Of a stretch of 64,000 bases of DNA, positions 52,301 through 61,618 are shown piece after piece (the stretch's first letter is position 1; the number at the start of each line of letters is the position of its first letter). Below the pieces are notes generated by a model that worked only from the letters and a program-made list of their open reading frames with translations, was not told where the DNA came from and did not search any database. The position numbers and the translations under genes are program-made. The stretch comes from Bdellovibrionales bacterium (lineage in GTDB: Bacteria; Bdellovibrionota; UBA1018), in contig JAFEAP010000029.1 in NCBI GenBank assembly GCA_018266355.1, positions 264,305 through 328,304 of the forward strand. The letters run 5' to 3'.

Positions 52301-52518
52301 GTTTCCGCCCGATGCTTCTGACCGCGGCGGCGGTCGTCGTGGGAAGCTCGGTGATGCTGATGGATCCGATCTTTCAGGGGTTGGCGATCAGTCTGATCTT
52401 CGGCGAGGTCGCGGCGACGTTGATCTCGAGATTCGCCGTTCCGATGCTTTACTATTGGTTCGTCGGACGCTCCCGCGTCCGCGAGTTGGCCCGAGAAATG
52501 AAAGGAATTTCGATATGA
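49324..52518 (+). CDS. RND efflux pump inner-membrane subunit
   Basis: The 1064-aa protein has the full RND layout: N-terminal helix (~32-50), porter domain, helices 2-6 (~355-505, with the [23 protein letters not shown] proton-relay segment), a second helix and porter domain, and a second helical block (~895-1040, [23 protein letters not shown]). It resembles broad-substrate efflux RND permeases. No membrane-fusion (adaptor) gene lies in the operon, which is unusual. It overlaps the TolC gene upstream and the DUF2892 gene downstream. Confidence 0.92.
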   Translation: [1064 protein letters not shown]

Positions 52519-52718
52519 GCACCGAAAACATCGTTCGCGCGTTCGCCGGCGTCTTCATCCTCGCGAGTCTCGCGCTCGCCCATTTCGTTTCGCCGAACTG
52601 GCTCTGGTTCACCGCGTTCGTCGGCGCGAACCTCCTGCAGTCGGCGTTCACGGGATTCTGCCCGCTCGAGATCGTCGTCCGGAAGATCCGCTCGGACGGG
52701 GAGGTTCGCGATGTCTGA
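52515..52718 (+). CDS. DUF2892 (YgaP-like) small membrane protein
   Basis: The 67-aa protein overlaps the RND stop by ATGA. It has two hydrophobic segments and the family motif SAFTGFCPLE. DUF2892 proteins are frequent parts of BigR-type sulfide-detoxification operons, often fused to rhodanese domains; here it stands alone. This supports a reactive-sulfur role for the operon. Confidence 0.85.
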   Translation: MSTENIVRAFAGVFILASLALAHFVSPNWLWFTAFVGANLLQSAFTGFCPLEIVVRKIRSDGEVRDV

Positions 52719-53328
52719 GATCGGAAAGACATGGGACGCCCGCTACGGGACTTCGCCCGAATATTATTACGGAACCGAGCCGAACGATTTTCTGCGCGCG
52801 AACTTCACCGCGATTCCGAAGGGGGGCCGGGTCCTTTGCCTCGCCGAAGGGGAAGGCCGAAACGCCGTCTATCTCGCGCGGCACGGCTACTCCGTGACGG
52901 CGATCGACGGATCGCGAGTCGGCCTCGATAAACTTTCCCGGCTCGCCCGTGAGTTCGGCGTTTCGGTCGTTACCGTGCATGCCGACTTGAACGAGTACGC
53001 GATCGCTCCCGGCGAATGGGACGGGATCGTCTCGATTTGGGCTCATTTGCCCCCCGAGCTGCGTCGCCGAATTCACCGGGAGTCGGTCGCGGGACTTCGG
53101 CCGGGCGGCGTTTTTCTGCTCGAAGCCTATCGACCGAAGCAGCTCGAGTACAAGACCGGGGGCCCGCCGACGGCGGACTTGATGATGACGCTCGAGAGCC
53201 TCTGCGGCGAACTCGGCGGTCTCGAAGTGAAGATCGCTCGCGAGATCGATCGCGACGTCGAAGAGGGGAAAGGACATTCCGGATTAAGCGCGGTCGTTCA
53301 GTTCCTCGGGGTTAAATCGGAGAGATGA
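52711..53328 (+). CDS. Class I SAM-dependent methyltransferase
   Basis: The 205-aa protein overlaps the previous gene by 8 bp. Its motifs are WDARYGTSPEYYYGTEPNDFL at the N-terminus, SAM-binding LCLAEGEGRNAVYLA, DGSRVGLDKL and a terminal GKGHSGLSAVVQF. TehB/thiol-type methyltransferases are the nearest in pattern. In this operon it could methylate sulfide, thiols or metalloids, but the substrate is not readable from sequence. Confidence 0.87.
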   Translation: MSEIGKTWDARYGTSPEYYYGTEPNDFLRANFTAIPKGGRVLCLAEGEGRNAVYLARHGYSVTAIDGSRVGLDKLSRLAREFGVSVVTVHADLNEYAIAPGEWDGIVSIWAHLPPELRRRIHRESVAGLRPGGVFLLEAYRPKQLEYKTGGPPTADLMMTLESLCGELGGLEVKIAREIDRDVEEGKGHSGLSAVVQFLGVKSER

Positions 53329-53329
53329 G

Positions 53330-53776
53330 ATGAGAGTCACGACGCATTGGAAGGAGAAGATGGTATTTGAGGCGACGGCCGACGGCCGCTCCGTGCCGAT
53401 GGACGCGAAGTCTCCGATCGGGACGGATACGGCGCTGACTCCGAAGCAGCTCGTGGTGGCCGGTCTCGCGGGTTGCACCGCGATGGACGTGATCGCGCTG
53501 ATGAAGAAGCATAAGCAGCCGGTCGAGAGTTTCGAAATCGACGCGGAAGTGGAGAAGAGCGGCAAAGGCTATCCCGAGGTCTTCACGAGCGCCTCGCTTA
53601 CGTTTCGATTGAAGGGAGATCTCGATCCCGCGAGGGTGATCGAAGCCGTCGTTTCCTCCCAGACGAAATACTGCGGCGTCAGCGCGATGCTCGCGAAAGC
53701 TTTTCCGATCCGCTATCGTATCGAGCTGAACGGGTCGCTGATCGGCGAAGAAGGCCGGGCCTTCCCGGAGGCCTAA
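53330..53776 (+). CDS. OsmC family peroxiredoxin-like protein
   Basis: The 148-aa protein has GGAGAG seven bases before its start. The OsmC fold carries both redox cysteines: GLAGCTAMDVI (Cys ~50) and TKYCGVSAML (Cys ~112). OsmC/Ohr proteins reduce hydroperoxides and, in some species, persulfides. Fits an operon against reactive sulfur and oxygen species. Confidence 0.92.
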   Translation: MRVTTHWKEKMVFEATADGRSVPMDAKSPIGTDTALTPKQLVVAGLAGCTAMDVIALMKKHKQPVESFEIDAEVEKSGKGYPEVFTSASLTFRLKGDLDPARVIEAVVSSQTKYCGVSAMLAKAFPIRYRIELNGSLIGEEGRAFPEA

Positions 53777-53786
53777 GGAAGAACGC

Positions 53787-54218
53787 ATGGATACCCTCGT
53801 TATTTGCCCGAAATGCGGTAAATCGAATCGAGTTCCTCTCGGAGTCGCGAGAAAAAGTCCGATCTGCGGAAACTGCAAGACGGACCTCCCTTTGCACGGA
53901 GCGGTGCAGGAAGTCGATTTCGCGCGACTCCGACGCCTCGTCGAGGCCTCGGATCGCCCGGTCGTCGTGGATTTCTGGGCGAGCTGGTGCGGGCCGTGTC
54001 GGATTTTCGCGCCCACTTTCGCGAAGACGGCGGAACTCGCGAGCGATCGTTTCGTCTTTGCGAAGCTGAATACCGAGGAGTCGCCCGAGGCCGCTCAGGC
54101 CTACGGAATCCGCGGAATTCCGACGTTGATCGTATTCAAGGACGGTCGTGAAGTCGATCGTCAGTCCGGCGCGATCCCCGAAACGGCGTTCGTTCAATAC
54201 TTAAACCGATGGGCATAG
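53787..54218 (+). CDS. trxC: Thioredoxin 2 (zinc-ribbon thioredoxin)
   Basis: The 143-aa protein has an N-terminal zinc ribbon (CPKC 7-10, CGNC 27-30) followed by a thioredoxin domain with WCGPC (Cys68/Cys71) and the cis-proline GIPTLIVF. This is the TrxC layout. It starts 10 bp after OsmC and would regenerate OsmC-type and other disulfide enzymes under oxidative stress. Confidence 0.95.
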   Translation: MDTLVICPKCGKSNRVPLGVARKSPICGNCKTDLPLHGAVQEVDFARLRRLVEASDRPVVVDFWASWCGPCRIFAPTFAKTAELASDRFVFAKLNTEESPEAAQAYGIRGIPTLIVFKDGREVDRQSGAIPETAFVQYLNRWA

Positions 54219-54240
54219 GTCCGGAAAGAAGGAGAGAAAC

Positions 54241-54633
54241 ATGACCTCGTCGATTACGATGAAAAGGGAAGTGAGCGGAACGGCCGAGGAGGTCGTCGAG
54301 CGCGTGACGAACGTGCTCAAAGCGGAAGGATTCGGCGTTCTCACCCGGATCGACTTCCACTCGAAGATGAAGGAAAAGCTCGGTAAGGATCTTCCGCCCG
54401 TCGTGATCCTCGGCGCGTGCAATCCAAGCCTCGCCTACGAGGCCTATCAGGCGAATACGGACGTGGCGGCCCTCCTTCCCTGTAACGCCGTCGTCCGCGA
54501 GATCGGTTCCGGCAAATGCTCGGTCGAACTCGCGAAGCCCTCCGGAATGATGACGATGCTCGGGAACGCGAATCTCGTGAAACTCGCGGCCACGGCCGAC
54601 GACGTTCTCGCGCGGGCTCTCGCGAAGGTTTGA
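54241..54633 (+). CDS. DUF302 protein
   Basis: The 130-aa cytoplasmic protein has a GGAGAG ribosome-binding site. DUF302 signature: GFGVLTRIDFHSKMKEKLG (~29-47) and ILGACNPSLAYEAY, ending in LPCNAVVRE. Family function is unknown but members commonly accompany redox and sulfur-stress genes. Last gene of the operon; 28 bp separate it from the convergent haem-porin gene. Confidence 0.92.
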   Translation: MTSSITMKREVSGTAEEVVERVTNVLKAEGFGVLTRIDFHSKMKEKLGKDLPPVVILGACNPSLAYEAYQANTDVAALLPCNAVVREIGSGKCSVELAKPSGMMTMLGNANLVKLAATADDVLARALAKV

Positions 54634-54661
54634 TCGGCGCGTCGAATTCGCGGGGCGCTCT

Positions 54662-55756
54662 CTAGAGGTAGTAGTGCAGGAGTAGCGTCGCGTAAGTCAG
54701 CTCGTCGTCCGGAAATTCCCGGACGGACTGGAACTGCCACTGGAAATCGAACTCGAAGTGCGGCCGGGGGAACCACTGGCTGCCGACGCCCCAGTACGTA
54801 TTCGGGCGGACTCCGTCGGTCGACGGCACCCGGCTCTGCGCGAGGGTCAGGTAGCCGTGGAGTCCCTGGACGAACTCGTAGTCGAAGCGGTTCCAGGTGA
54901 CCCATCCGTAAAGGGCGCGGGCGGAGTCCGGGCTGATGCGCTGGTAGTCCACCTCGGAGAGGAGAAAAATCCGCGGTGAGATTCCGACGATCGCGAACGG
55001 GCCCGCGACGGTTCGCGTGGCGAGGTCGCTCTTCGCGCGGAACGCGCTGATCCCGAGTTGGGAGCGCTCGCCGAGCGGTTTACCGACGCGGAGAGCGACG
55101 CCCTTTTCCTTCGCCGTGTTCGGAACGAGCGAGGTCGCGGCGCCGAAGTTTCCCGTGAGGTGCGCGTTCAGGTTCTCGCCGAGCCACGCGGCTTCGAGGT
55201 TGTAGCTTTCGGTGCCTTCGTCCCATCCGAGGCCCCGGTGGATCGGGGAAGTATGATTCGGATCCATCAATCCGTAAGCTTGGCGGAAACGTCCGACGCG
55301 GAAGGAGAGCTCGTCCGTCGGACGGTAATTCAGGTAGTAGCGGTGGAATCCCGGATCGAGCATGTAAAATCCGCCGCTTACGTCGGCGGTGAATTTTCCG
55401 AGAGTGGCCGCGGCCTCGAGGTCCGCCTGCATGTTCAGGAAGCGGTAGGCGCGGACCTGGGGCGTATTCCGATAGATTTCGATCGATCGGACGTCGCCTC
55501 CGGCGAGGAGCCATTCCGGAGACTTTAAAATGCCGTGAAGAAAATTCGCGTCCTTCTCGCTCGTCGTCATGCTCATCAGCTCGCCCGAGAGCTGACGACC
55601 GTAAGAGGTGAGGACGCCGCCGCCGCTCGGGCTGACGTGACAAGACGTGCAGTTCGGATAACCGTGGCGAATCATTTCCGGAAAAGCGAACGCGCTCGTC
55701 GCGGAAGCGAGGAAGAGCGCGGTGAAGAGCCCGAGCTCGAGGGGAAGCTTAGTCAT
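54662..55756 (-). CDS. Outer-membrane barrel with N-terminal c-type haem motif
   Basis: The 364-aa protein has a Sec signal (cleavage after AFA), then a single haem-c site CTSCH at ~36-40 in a HGYPNCTSCHVSPSGGG context. Beyond ~100 aa the sequence has alternating strands (YYLNYRPTDELSFRVGRFRQAYG) and ends LLLHYYL, as in outer-membrane porins. The haem could plug or line the barrel for electron passage (inference). Its start overlaps the cytochrome lipoprotein stop by 8 bp. Confidence 0.8.
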   Translation of the reverse strand: MTKLPLELGLFTALFLASATSAFAFPEMIRHGYPNCTSCHVSPSGGGVLTSYGRQLSGELMSMTTSEKDANFLHGILKSPEWLLAGGDVRSIEIYRNTPQVRAYRFLNMQADLEAAATLGKFTADVSGGFYMLDPGFHRYYLNYRPTDELSFRVGRFRQAYGLMDPNHTSPIHRGLGWDEGTESYNLEAAWLGENLNAHLTGNFGAATSLVPNTAKEKGVALRVGKPLGERSQLGISAFRAKSDLATRTVAGPFAIVGISPRIFLLSEVDYQRISPDSARALYGWVTWNRFDYEFVQGLHGYLTLAQSRVPSTDGVRPNTYWGVGSQWFPRPHFEFDFQWQFQSVREFPDDELTYATLLLHYYL

Positions 55757-56108
55757 TCGGGGCTCCGTTCCGGATCCACTGGTAGATGGCGAGGATCTCG
55801 TCGTCGCTCAGCATCGGCCGTCCGATCGGCATATCGCCCGCCTCGACCTCGGTATAAAACCCGCTTCCCCCGGGATCTCCCGGAAGAACCTGATCGCGGA
55901 CTCCGGCGTAAGAAGTGAAATCGGGAGCGCCTCCGCCCGGAGCGTGGCACGGGTAACATTTCGGAGCGACGATGTTCGCGGCGATCGAAGAGTAGTGCGG
56001 TCCGACGGTCGCGAGCTGGCTATAGTTTTCGTTCTTGCGCGTGTAGCCGCATCCGGCGACGAGCGCCGAAAACGCCGTGAGCGAGAGGATCCCGAGAGTA
56101 GGCTTCAT
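55749..56108 (-). CDS. Monohaem cytochrome c lipoprotein
   Basis: The 119-aa protein has a lipoprotein signal (lipobox LVAGC, Cys ~20) and one haem site CYPCH (~51-55). A likely axial Met lies in DMPIGRPMLSDDEI, the typical C-terminal arrangement of small cytochromes c. It is anchored in the outer or inner membrane and coupled by overlap with the haem-porin gene, suggesting electron exchange between the two. Confidence 0.87.
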   Translation of the reverse strand: MKPTLGILSLTAFSALVAGCGYTRKNENYSQLATVGPHYSSIAANIVAPKCYPCHAPGGGAPDFTSYAGVRDQVLPGDPGGSGFYTEVEAGDMPIGRPMLSDDEILAIYQWIRNGAPND

Positions 56109-56162
56109 TCGACCACCTTAAACGCGAGTGTCGCGGTCGACTAGTCCCGCGGGCATAAAAAT

Positions 56163-58574
56163 TCACTCTCTCGGAAGGACGATCAGCCCGAGGCCGAAGC
56201 CGATTCCCGCGAGGAGACTAAATGTCCCGAGGTTGAATCGTGAGATCGAAAAGATTTTCGAGAAAACCGGTACGTAGACGAGGAGCGATCCGAGAAGGAC
56301 GAGAAGGAGCGACGTGAAAACGGGGCGCCGGGAGCGGGTTTCCACGATTCGAAGTATCCCTCCCGCCTCGGCGATCAGGATGCCGGTGTTTCCGAGCACG
56401 AGCAGGAGCGTCGCGATCGAACCTCGGTACTCTTCGGTTCCCCCGAGTCCGAAGTAAGCCGCCAGGCAGACCGCTCCGAGGAGCGTGCCGCGTATCGAAG
56501 AACCGACGATCTTTCGAAAGCCGACGAACTCCCGCGTTTTTCGTCCGGCGGCTCGTCCCTCGGTGAAAACGAAAGCCGAAACGGGGTGGACGATCAGTTC
56601 GAGCAGTACGATGTGGATCGGACGGAGGATCGGGCGATCGAGAAAGAGGGCTTGGATCGTCGCGATCCCGATGATCGGAATATGGAAAGCGATGAGGTAG
56701 CCGAAACTCTGGCGAAGGCTATCGAGCACCCGCTGACCCTCGACGATCGCCGAGACGATGCCTCCGAAGTCGTTCTTCATGAGGATCATCTGCGCGGAAG
56801 AGCGCGCGACGTCGGTCGCTCGCTCGCCCATGCTGATGCCGACGTCGGCGAGTTTCAGCGCGAGGGCGTCATTCACCCCGTCGCCGGTCATCGCGACGAT
56901 CTTCCCCTCGTCCTTCAGCGCGCGGACGAGTTCGAGTTTCTGCTCCGGCTTCAGCCGGGCGAAGATCGCTCCTTTTCGGTAAGCGATCGCCCGTTCGGCG
57001 GCGGGGAGCATCTCGAGATCCGGCCCCGCGAAAAGCTCGTCGTGGGAGTGGGGAAGTCGAATCGCGTCCGCGATCGCGTGGGCGGTGAGGAGGTGATCCC
57101 CGGTGAGCATCTTCAGCCGAACGCCGCGGGCATGACACTCGCGGATCGCCGCCGGTACGGAAGCTCGGATCGGGTCGGCGAAGCTGAGGATCCCGATGAA
57201 ACGGAGATTCCTCTCGTCCTCCGCCCGTTCTCCGGAGAATCGACCCTCGGAGTAGGCGAGTCCGAGCAGCCGCTTCCCGGAAGCCGCGAGCGCCTCGGCC
57301 TTCTTCAGGATCTCCCCTCGATTCGCGTCGGGTCCGCAGCGGGCGAGAACGCCTTCGAGGGCCCCTTTCATCGCGAGGAACTCTTTTCCCGAGGTCCGTT
57401 CGCGCCAAACATGGCACATGTATTTCGCCTTCGGATCGAAGGGGTAGTCGAAGCGGAGCTCCCACTCGCGTCGGACTTCCTCGACGTCCGCCTCCGACCA
57501 TCGTCGAGTCGCGAACTCGAGGATCGAACTTTCCATCGCGTCGACCGCCTTCGGTTCGCACCCGAAGACGAGCGTCCGGCGAAGGACGGTCTCGGAGATC
57601 CCGCCGCCGTCGACGATCGACTCGAGGAGAAATTTTCCCTCCGTGAGGGTCCCCGTCTTATCGGTGCAGATCACGTCGACGCGTCCGAGGCCCTCGACCG
57701 CGGGCAGGGACTTCACGAGAATGCCGCTCTTCGAAAGCCGATAGGCCGCGAAGCTGAGGTAGAGGGTGAAGACGAGCGGGAACTCCTCGGGAATCGCCGC
57801 CATCGCGAGGGTGAGCGAGGCGATCAGGCTCTCGCCGAGACCGTGCCCGTGGCGGAGATTAAACCAGAAAATCAGCCCGCCGAGCGCGAGCGAGGCGAGA
57901 AAGAGCACGCGCACCGACTTTCTCACGGTGACGAGGAGCGGACTCGGCGTCGACTCGAAATCCCGGAGGACCTTCGCGATCGATCCGAGCTGGGAGTTCA
58001 GACCGGTCTTCCGGATCTCGGCGACACCGGAGCCGGTGAGCACCGTCGTCCCCGACAGCGCCTCGGAGTCGACGGATTTTTCGACGGGCACGGATTCCCC
58101 GGTGAGCGACGATTCGTCGATCGTGAGATTCGAAGCCCGGAGGAGGACGCCGTCGGCGGGGAGGGTCTGGCCTTCCTCGAGCACGAGCAGATCTCCGGGT
58201 ACGAGTTCGCGAATCGCGATCGATTCCGTCTTGCCCTCGCGGATGACGAAGCAGGTCGACTTGAGCGTTCGCTTCAAGGAGCGCAGCACCTTCCGCGATC
58301 GAAGTTCGAGCAGGACGTCGACCGCGACGATCGGAACCTAAGCGCAGCCGAGAATGATCGCGTCGGTCGTCTTCCCGAGCATCCAGTAAGTCGCGCTCAG
58401 ACCGAGCAGCATCGCGCCCATCGGATCGGAGAGGAGTTTCGCGGCGCTTTCGACGAGATTCGCGAGACGCCGTTCGGCGAGCTCGTTGAATCCGTATTTT
58501 TCGATCCGCTTCTCCGCCTCGGATCGGTCGAGTCCGCGGAGTTCTTCCGAAAGTGGCATTTCCAGTCTCTCCAT
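56163..58574 (-). pseudogene. P-type cation ATPase interrupted by one in-frame amber codon
   Basis: One continuous frame from ATG 58574 to 56163 encodes an ~802-aa P2-type ATPase. The only break is a TAG at 58338-58340 (codon 79), inside the second predicted helix and before VPIVAVDVLLELRSR. Downstream domains are intact: TGES (~158), AIPEEFP in helix 4, the phosphorylation site DKTGT (Asp ~305), KGALEGV, TGDGVNDALALKLADVGISMG hinge and the C-terminal helices. Ion specificity is unclear (PEEFP instead of PEGLP). Either a recent pseudogene, a sequencing error, or read-through; a restart at ATG 58289 would lose the first helices. It may head the cytochrome/haem-porin operon. Confidence 0.82.
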
Positions 58575-58656
58575 CGACGCGGGACTTAAAAGATCCCGCT
58601 TCTCGGACCTTTTTAGATTTCCATCACTGAAACGTCGAGCGCCGTTTCTAAAACAT

Positions 58657-58685
58657 CTGACAAACCGAAGAAGTAATCTTATATT
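58657..58685 (+). promoter_or_regulatory. Sigma70-like promoter of nirK operon
   Basis: CTGACA (58657-58662), a 17-base spacer and TATATT (58680-58685), 40 bp before the nirK ATG. Five of six bases match at each element. Confidence 0.55.
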
Positions 58686-58724
58686 TTCGGCGACTCGACT
58701 GAAAAATCCCGGTTAGGAGAAAAA

Positions 58725-60179
58725 ATGGGAACGCGACGCGCGAAGGTGGGAGTGGCGACGGTGATCTTCTTGTCTTGGCTCGGCGTCGGGTACGGAGCGA
58801 CGAGCGACGAGAACATCCGCGAAAAGGTCGAGGGCCAGGAAACCGCGATCCTCGCCGACGCCCCATCCGTGCCTCCGCCGCTCGGCCGCCGTAACGCGAC
58901 GAAAGTGATCGTCCACCTCGAAGTGAAGGAGGTCGAGGGTAAGCTTTCGGACGGCGTTCGCTATACTTTCTGGACGTTCGGCGGAAAAGTTCCCGGAAAA
59001 TTCATCCGCATCCGCGAAGGCGACCTCGTCGAGTTCCACCTCGATAATCATCCGTCGAGTAAGATGCCCCATAACATCGATCTCCATGCGGTCACCGGAC
59101 CGGGAGGGGGAGCGGCGTCGTCCTTCACGGCTCCGGGCCATAGTTCCGTTTTCTCCTTCAAGGCGCTCAATCCCGGACTCTACGTCTATCACTGCGCGAC
59201 CGCTCCGGTCGCGATGCACGTCGCGAACGGAATGTACGGCCTTATCCTCGTCGAGCCGAAGGGCGGTCTGCCGAAAGTCGATCACGAGTTCTACGTGATG
59301 CAGGGAGACTTCTACACGAAGGGTAAGAACGGCGAGAAAGGGCTCCAACCCTTCAGCATGGAAAAGGCGATCGACGAGCGTCCCGATTACGTCGTCTTCA
59401 ACGGATCGACCGGCTCCCTGCTCGACGACGGCGCGCTCCAAGTGAAGGCCGGCGATACCGTCCGGCTCTTCGTCGGAAACGGCGGGCCGAACATGACTTC
59501 CTCCTTCCACGTGATCGGAGAGATTTTCGACCGCGTTTGGCCGGAGGGGAATACGAGTACCGTGACGGAGAACGTGGCGACCACGATGATCCCCGCGGGT
59601 AGCGCCGCGATCATCGACTTCAAGGTGAACGTCCCGGGAACCTACGTACTCGTCGACCACTCGCTGACCCGAGCGTTCAATAAAGGCGCGCTCGGTACGA
59701 TGAAGGCGTCGGGCGAAGAGAATAAGCTTATTTATTCCGGCAAGATCAGCGACGAGGTCTTCCTGCCGGAGGGAACGAAAATTCGGGTCGCGGAGCAGGC
59801 GGAAAAGAAGGGCGCGGTCGCGAAGACGAAGGCCGAGCGGATCGCGATGGGGCGCGCGGTCTACGCGACGAACTGCGCGGCCTGTCACCAGTCGGGAGGC
59901 CAAGGGATTCCGCACGCCTTTCCGCCGCTCGCGAATTCGGATTTCCTGAACGCCGATAAGATCCGCGCGATCAAGGTCGTGACCGGGGGACTCCAAGGAA
60001 AAGTCACGGTGAACGGCCAAGACTATAACGGAGCGATGCCGGCGTGGTCGCTCAGCGACGAAGATATCGCGAACGTCCTCACGTACGTCTATTCGAGCTG
60101 GGGAAACTCGGGGAAGGACGTGCTCCCCCAGGAAGTGAAAGCGAATCGGGTTAAGCCGGGAGCGCACGCCGCGGAATGA
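58725..60179 (+). CDS. nirK: Copper nitrite reductase, class II, with C-terminal cytochrome c
   Basis: The 484-aa protein has a ribosome-binding site (AGGAG) and Sec signal. Type 1 copper ligands are His116, Cys157, His165 and Met170; type 2 ligands are His121, His156 and His312; catalytic Asp119 and His262 are present. The [17 protein letters not shown] spacing is that of the AniA-like class II enzymes. Residues ~370-475 form a fused cytochrome c domain (CAACH 384-388, axial Met438). It reduces nitrite to nitric oxide in the periplasm. The stop overlaps the next start (ATGA). Confidence 0.95.
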   Translation: MGTRRAKVGVATVIFLSWLGVGYGATSDENIREKVEGQETAILADAPSVPPPLGRRNATKVIVHLEVKEVEGKLSDGVRYTFWTFGGKVPGKFIRIREGDLVEFHLDNHPSSKMPHNIDLHAVTGPGGGAASSFTAPGHSSVFSFKALNPGLYVYHCATAPVAMHVANGMYGLILVEPKGGLPKVDHEFYVMQGDFYTKGKNGEKGLQPFSMEKAIDERPDYVVFNGSTGSLLDDGALQVKAGDTVRLFVGNGGPNMTSSFHVIGEIFDRVWPEGNTSTVTENVATTMIPAGSAAIIDFKVNVPGTYVLVDHSLTRAFNKGALGTMKASGEENKLIYSGKISDEVFLPEGTKIRVAEQAEKKGAVAKTKAERIAMGRAVYATNCAACHQSGGQGIPHAFPPLANSDFLNADKIRAIKVVTGGLQGKVTVNGQDYNGAMPAWSLSDEDIANVLTYVYSSWGNSGKDVLPQEVKANRVKPGAHAAE

Positions 60180-60991
60180 GCCTGTTCGGTATCGGAGCGG
60201 CGCTCGTTTTCGTTTCGGCCGCCGGGGCGAGTCCGCCGCCGAAGAGCCCGGCCGAAAAGGGGATGGTTCTCCTACCGGCGGGGACTTATCCGTCCTTTTA
60301 TAAAGTGAAGCCGAAGTCCCCCGCGGGTGGTGCCGTCGATAAGACCGTCGAGCCCGTCGCCGTGGCGGCGTTTTGGTTGGACTCCCGTCCGGTGACGAAC
60401 CGGGAGTTCCGCGATTTCGTCCGGTCCGTACCCGAATGGCGAAAATCGAAAATTAAGCCGCTCTTCACCGACGGGCATTACCTCGAGCGGTGGCGATCGG
60501 ATCTCGATTTCGCTCCCACCGGCCGACCGGACGGTCCGGTCGTCCAGGTCTCGTGGTATGCGGCCGAAGCTTACTGCGAATGGAAGGGGAAGAGCCTCCC
60601 GACGGTCGATCAGTGGGAGTACGCGGCGAACGACGACGGTCGGAACGCCGAGGAGAGGAAGCGGTTCATCCTCGAGTGGTACGGAAAGCCGAATCCGAAG
60701 ACGCTTCCGGCGGTCGGCCGAACTCCGAAGAACGGTTTCGGGATCTACGATCTTCAGGGCCTCGTTTGGGAGTGGACCGAGGATTTCAACGGCTTCGTCC
60801 AAGGCGACGAATCGCGGGAGAAAGGCGCCGTCGACGGAAAGTTTTTCTGCGGCGGAGGAAGCGTGAACGCGGCCGACGCGACCGATTACGCCGCGTTCAT
60901 GCGCTTCAGCTTTCGGAATAGTCTGAAAGGAAATTACGCGGTCGCGAATCTCGGATTCCGATGCGCGAAGGAGGTCGTACATGGTCCGTAA
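60176..60991 (+). CDS. SUMF1/FGE-sulfatase-fold protein
   Basis: The 271-aa protein has a signal peptide and the SUMF1 fold motifs: [57 protein letters not shown] and NLGFRCAKE. The cysteine pair that makes formylglycine is missing from the RGGS...C region (only FFCGGGS and the terminal RC), so it is probably not a true formylglycine-generating enzyme. Placement between nirK and SCO suggests a copper-enzyme assembly or accessory role. Confidence 0.85.
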   Translation: MSLFGIGAALVFVSAAGASPPPKSPAEKGMVLLPAGTYPSFYKVKPKSPAGGAVDKTVEPVAVAAFWLDSRPVTNREFRDFVRSVPEWRKSKIKPLFTDGHYLERWRSDLDFAPTGRPDGPVVQVSWYAAEAYCEWKGKSLPTVDQWEYAANDDGRNAEERKRFILEWYGKPNPKTLPAVGRTPKNGFGIYDLQGLVWEWTEDFNGFVQGDESREKGAVDGKFFCGGGSVNAADATDYAAFMRFSFRNSLKGNYAVANLGFRCAKEVVHGP

Positions 60992-61595
60992 CGTTTTCCT
61001 CTTCGCGATGATTTTCTTCGCGCTCTCCGCCCTCGGTCACGACGGGAATTCCCACTTTTCCCCGGTCGAAAAGGCGATCCCCGTCCCCCTCGGCGGTGAT
61101 TCGGTTTATAACCTCGGCTCGACGTGGACGAATCAGGACGGAAAGCCGATTCCCCTTTCCTCGCTCCGCGGAAAAGTCGTCGTCGCGACGATGGTCTATA
61201 CGAGTTGCCGGTCGGCGTGCCCGATGACGATCTCGGATTTGAAACGGATCGAGAAATCGCTCCCCGACGGGGCCCGAAACTCCGTCCGTTTCGCGATTTT
61301 TTCGTTCGATTCGGAGCGGGACACCCCGGCGAAGTTGAAGGAATTCGCGATAGCGCGGGGGTTGGATCCGGATCGGTGGAGCGTCCTTCACGGAAAGTCG
61401 GGCGACGTGCGGAAGCTCGCGGCCGTCCTCGGGATCCGCTATAAACGGAGCTCGAGCGGCGACTACGATCACTCGAACGTCATCTCCGTTTTGGACCGCG
61501 GGGGGGCGATCCTCCACCAGCAGATCGGCCTCGGCCAGGATCCCGCGGAAACCGTCGGGAAAATCGGCGGGATCGTTTCCGGCGCGGCGAAGTAG
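60981..61595 (+). CDS. SCO1/SenC family copper chaperone
   Basis: The 204-aa protein has a signal/anchor helix (~1-19) and thioredoxin-like SCO fold with CRSAC (Cys76/Cys80) and the copper-ligand His164 in DYDHSNVI. SCO proteins insert copper into oxidases and copper enzymes; here the likely client is NirK. It overlaps the SUMF1-like gene by 11 bp. Confidence 0.93.
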   Translation: MVRNVFLFAMIFFALSALGHDGNSHFSPVEKAIPVPLGGDSVYNLGSTWTNQDGKPIPLSSLRGKVVVATMVYTSCRSACPMTISDLKRIEKSLPDGARNSVRFAIFSFDSERDTPAKLKEFAIARGLDPDRWSVLHGKSGDVRKLAAVLGIRYKRSSSGDYDHSNVISVLDRGGAILHQQIGLGQDPAETVGKIGGIVSGAAK

Positions 61596-61618
61596 GCGGC
61601 GCTCGCGACCGCTCCGGA

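Noticed and set aside
60176..60991. Genuine formylglycine-generating enzyme
   Set aside because: The catalytic cysteine pair is missing, and no sulfatase is nearby.
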